Of a stretch of DNA of 64,000 nt, positions 60,665 through 64,000 are shown one piece after another; positions within the stretch are counted from its first letter, which is position 1, and every line of letters begins with the position of its first letter. The stretch is from Macrobrachium rosenbergii (Eukaryota; Arthropoda; Malacostraca; Decapoda; Palaemonidae). Under the pieces are notes generated by a model, which had not been told where the DNA came from, did not search any database, and saw nothing but the letters and a program-made list of their open reading frames with translations. The stretch is taken from the NCBI RefSeq assembly GCF_040412425.1, contig NC_089763.1:49961280-50025279 (forward strand), written 5' to 3'. The translations under genes were made by a program, and so were the position numbers.

Positions 60665-61663
60665 ACATATGTGAGCACAAGATTGTCAACGGTTTACGTC
60701 TCCTAATCCTGGCCGGAGCTGGGCATTAGCTCTCGACCAGCGGGTGTCGACTTGTGACGTTCGTTGCTGCATTCTTTCTCCTTCAGAATATTCATTAACT
60801 CGGCTGATTTTCCACGTGTTCATTTAGCGTTTTCTGTAAGACTTAGTAAACTATACGACACGTGGTGGAATCCTCAAAGAGTTCTGTTTCCTTCCGTGGT
60901 CTTCTTGGAACACGTTATGCGAGCGTTTTCTACTATGAGGAGTGTGGTTTTGTGTTGTCATTGCTGCGAAATACGAAATTCATCTTGTCCCAACTCCCAA
61001 TCCATTCTATGGTTCTTTAGACCTTGCTTATCCCAGCAATGCTTTGTCATAGGTGAAGCCTAACTGAAATATATGATATTCTGTTTGTGGGTTTTGGCGG
61101 TTCACTTGTTTTGCTAGTCTGTCCAAAATACGTCTCGTCACAGTCGTTACATGCAAGGTGCAGCTTATAACGGCTGCCCACCCACCCCCCCCCCGGCTTT
61201 CCTTTGGACCTTGCTTTTCCTCTCCGTCCTCTCTAGGCAAGCGGGTTTTTACTATGCTGTTTCTTATAGCATTTTTATCATTCCCTACCAATCTGTAGGC
61301 CTACTGTTCGAACGTCCTTTTGAGCGGTTTGATCATGCTGTTGTTTGGAATGAATATAGTTTTCCTGTCCTTCGCTTTTTCCTTCTTTTTTTCCGTAATA
61401 TTAACTTTTTCTTTTGTTTATGTTTTTTTAGCAGAAAAGCTCCGCATGATGCCATGTTTATTACCAGTCCCTTGGGGATTAACGTAAAAACCTAAACAAA
61501 AGATGGTAAATTTTTCACAATGTTTCGGTAAATTTATCAAGTTACCTCACCTGTGCTGCATCATATACACTTTTGTATATTTTTTTTCAGTAAAAATTTC
61601 ATTAATGAACAACATCTCCGTAAGGAGCTCTTTCTTAAATTACTACTACTACACACAGATACA

Positions 61664-61666
<3 letters not shown>
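60665..61666. other. Intergenic DNA
   Basis: Two open runs of about 100 codons on the plus strand (60764-61063, 61151-61495) show no recognisable domain and are treated as chance. Confidence 0.45.

Positions 61667-61741
<75 letters not shown>
61667..61741. repeat. (TA)n microsatellite
   Basis: This is a pure TA tract with a short CA and GA tail. Confidence 0.96.
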
Positions 61742-61748
<7 letters not shown>

Positions 61749-61909
61749 GAGAGAGAGCTAGGAATGAAACTACAGAATATTTACAAACTTTGCGATTTTA
61801 TTTTGGTGAAAAAGTTTGATTTTCAATATAAGAGGCCAAAATGAAAGTCATATCATTCCATTTCTACACGGTTTAAGCCGAATGGGAGATTACCTACGGA
61901 TACAGGGTG

Positions 61910-61910
<1 letters not shown>

Positions 61911-61975
<65 letters not shown>
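61911..61975. repeat. (TA)n followed by (CATA)n
   Basis: A TA tract grades into CATA units to about 62000. Confidence 0.95.
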
Positions 61976-61978
<3 letters not shown>

Positions 61979-62000
61979 CATACATACATACACATACATA

Positions 62001-63956
62001 CACGAAGTATATAAAATTTAAAAAGAAAATAAATTGAAACTTAACTAAGATTTACATCTGACGTTGTTTGGACGACTAATGGTTTACTTCACTGTCGTCC
62101 CAGTGAAGGAAATCTGGTAAATTAATTTCCCATTTGGAAGTCACTGCGCTCGCTTCCCCGACCATGACATTCATGGTACTCTCGCCCTTAAGGCAGAGGA
62201 CCTTGTTTAAACTTAAATTTTTTTAAAAAATGGTAATTGTTTCCCTTGTGGCTACGCTACCAAGCACGAATAGCCACTGGGATAACTTAGGCCACGGCTG
62301 TCATGAATGAAAGTGGGCGTTCCACAAGATGGACAAAATTCCTTCACGATTATCATGTAAAGTCTTTTGCGGCGATCGAGACTGTTGACTAGAGCTTACA
62401 ATACCAGTTGCATTCACGACTGTAGTGTACGCAATGCAAAAGACCTCTAATGAAGCCACGGAAGTTATGCTAACGATACGGCCTTGTTCAGGGGGGAAAG
62501 GTCAAGGTACAGCAGTAAAAGTGGAGAGCCATAAAAGGTGGGAAATCAGAGATAAAATATTCAGTCACTTGATGTATAACAAGGAAATTAACTCACAAAA
62601 GCATGTAAGTTTATATAGTCTTGTATTTGGATGTAACTTTTATGTCACTGTGTATATGTATAGGTTCGTGTAGCTAACATTTGTGATTTAAGTTGATGTT
62701 AAAAAAGGAAAATAAGAAGTGCAAACTTTTGTTTTCGTTTTGTGTTTTCTGTAGATTAGTTAGTTAATTTAGACTAAGCCGGCCTTATGATAGCACGGGC
62801 CCTTGCCCCAAGATGGCCTGATAGTATGGCAAGACGTTAAAGGGAATGAAACGGCTGCCGGCGGCTGTTGTAGACCTCTGGAATTGTCATACCAACCGGA
62901 ATGAGCTTCGCTAAGAAATAGTTTTATTTTAGTTAGGTTAAGATTTACAGTTGCTATCATTATTCAAAATATGCATTATCATGGGAAGCAAAGAAAAAGT
63001 GAAAAAGGATGTTTGGTGTGAAAGAAAGAAAGAGGGCGAAGAAAAGTACAGTCAAATATGACGAACTTCTCGTGAATCTAAAAACTAGTCTGTAATTCGG
63101 GAAAGAAAGCTTTCGCTGTTCTTAAGTAGGAAAATAAACTAGGCATAACACAAGCAGGTTGCGTGACTGTGTCCTGACTTTAGTGAAAAAGAAATGGCTA
63201 ATTATAGCAAGTTACGACCGCCAACGTATTACTACGGCTGTCTGGCTTTTTATTAACTGTGTTTGAACTTAATGTTCTCTTCCCTTTGCGATTTAAGCTT
63301 GTGGAACTTATAAAAATTTACTTGGTATTATATGGTTGCTTCTATTTCCATTTTTTCCCTAAATTAACTTCGTCTGTATTTGTACTAATGTAGACCCCTA
63401 GTCTTTTTCTCTTCCTCTGATTTCCTTTATAAATTATATAATTTTGATTTGCTTCAAGTCAGAAGGAGTCTATGCATTAAAGATTTCCTGTTTTGTAGTA
63501 GCCTACATTACTTAGTGTTCACGGTAGTAATAATGATAAAATTAGTTATGAAGTTATCATCGGCCTTATAGATATTATTATTATTATTATTTCAAAGGAT
63601 AGCCTGAAAGTTATAGTTTAATGGCATTTTAAATAATTCTGAAGGTACACATAATTATTCCATGGTAAAACAGAAACTCCATAACTCACCACTAAGTGGA
63701 ATATTCCTTCACAATGTACCGGTGGCCTCAGTTCCGCCTCAACACCTGGTTTCTCGGAAATCATGTTACGAAGAACAAGATTAGCCTCAGCCCTCCCGTA
63801 GGTGTCTGTGTTAATGTACGAGTATATTCAGTTTATAAATCATTCGTTTCGTTTTCCCTTGACGCATCGTAAGAACAAGTATAAAAGTCTTTCGTTTGGA
63901 TCACGAGAATATGGAAGAAGGGCATTCATCATTGCTCTCTCTGACCTTCTTGCTTC
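62001..63956. other. Intergenic DNA
   Basis: No gene is recognised. A GC-richer stretch near 62775-62890 (CTAAGCCGGCC...CACGGGCCC) may be an interspersed repeat. Confidence 0.45.
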
Positions 63957-63957
63957 A

Positions 63958-64000
<43 letters not shown>
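63957..64000. repeat. (CT)n microsatellite at the window edge
   Basis: This is a pure CT tract running off the right edge. Confidence 0.97.

Noticed and set aside
62775..62890. Relation between the CTAAGCCGGC motif here and the hairpin MITE at 50895
   Set aside because: Only about ten bases are shared and the following sequence differs, so the match is probably chance.

Overview
The window looks like nuclear DNA of a decapod crustacean (shrimp, crab, crayfish or lobster; the species cannot be fixed). Reasons: one widely split animal gene with GT-AG introns, very long (TA)n arrays, Penelope-like, DIRS-like, Ty3/gypsy and RTE-type retroelements side by side, and several short repeats with the look of common decapod interspersed repeats. 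No prokaryotic gene organisation is present.

The one host gene I can assemble is an OGFOD2-like 2-oxoglutarate/Fe(II) dioxygenase on the minus strand. Seven coding exons (46532 down to 11355) splice into an open frame of 335 residues with the HxD...H iron triad and the 2-oxoglutarate arginine in place. A strong acceptor at 46591 and a strong donor at 51598 suggest a further non-coding 5' exon, so the transcription unit would span about 40 kb. Most of that length is transposon.

Layout. 1-2872: Penelope-like element (PLE) pieces, including two 3' fragments forming a 730-bp-arm inverted repeat with hammerhead-like folds. 2868-6685: an 11-copy satellite of about 344 bp, four copies in one orientation and seven in the other, each copy carrying a tRNA-like A-box/B-box segment, bounded on both sides by TA microsatellites. 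6686-11252: gene-poor flank with small hairpins and short tandem duplications. 11253-46590: OGFOD2-like gene. Intron 6 holds a full Ty3/gypsy element with target-site duplication (13719-18565); intron 5 holds a DIRS-like remnant (19051-22990), so coding exon 6 is squeezed between two retroelements; intron 4 has an RTE-type LINE tail; intron 3 has a decayed partial duplicate of exon 4; intron 2 holds an 8-kb DIRS-like element with terminal repeats and an internal complementary region, itself hit by a Tc1/mariner-type MITE; intron 1 holds an internally deleted derivative of the same DIRS family. 46591-51598: probable 5'UTR intron with a hairpin MITE. 51599-64000: upstream intergenic DNA with many (TA)n tracts, SINE-like repeats, a large foldback element, a hAT-type MITE with a perfect 8-bp duplication, and one promoter-like cluster.

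All retroelement coding regions seen here carry frameshifts, stops or damaged catalytic motifs, so they are annotated as pseudogenes. I found no undescribed multi-gene system. The most unusual structures are the orientation-switching tRNA-like satellite, the PLE palindrome with hammerhead-like folds, and the transposon-flanked exon.
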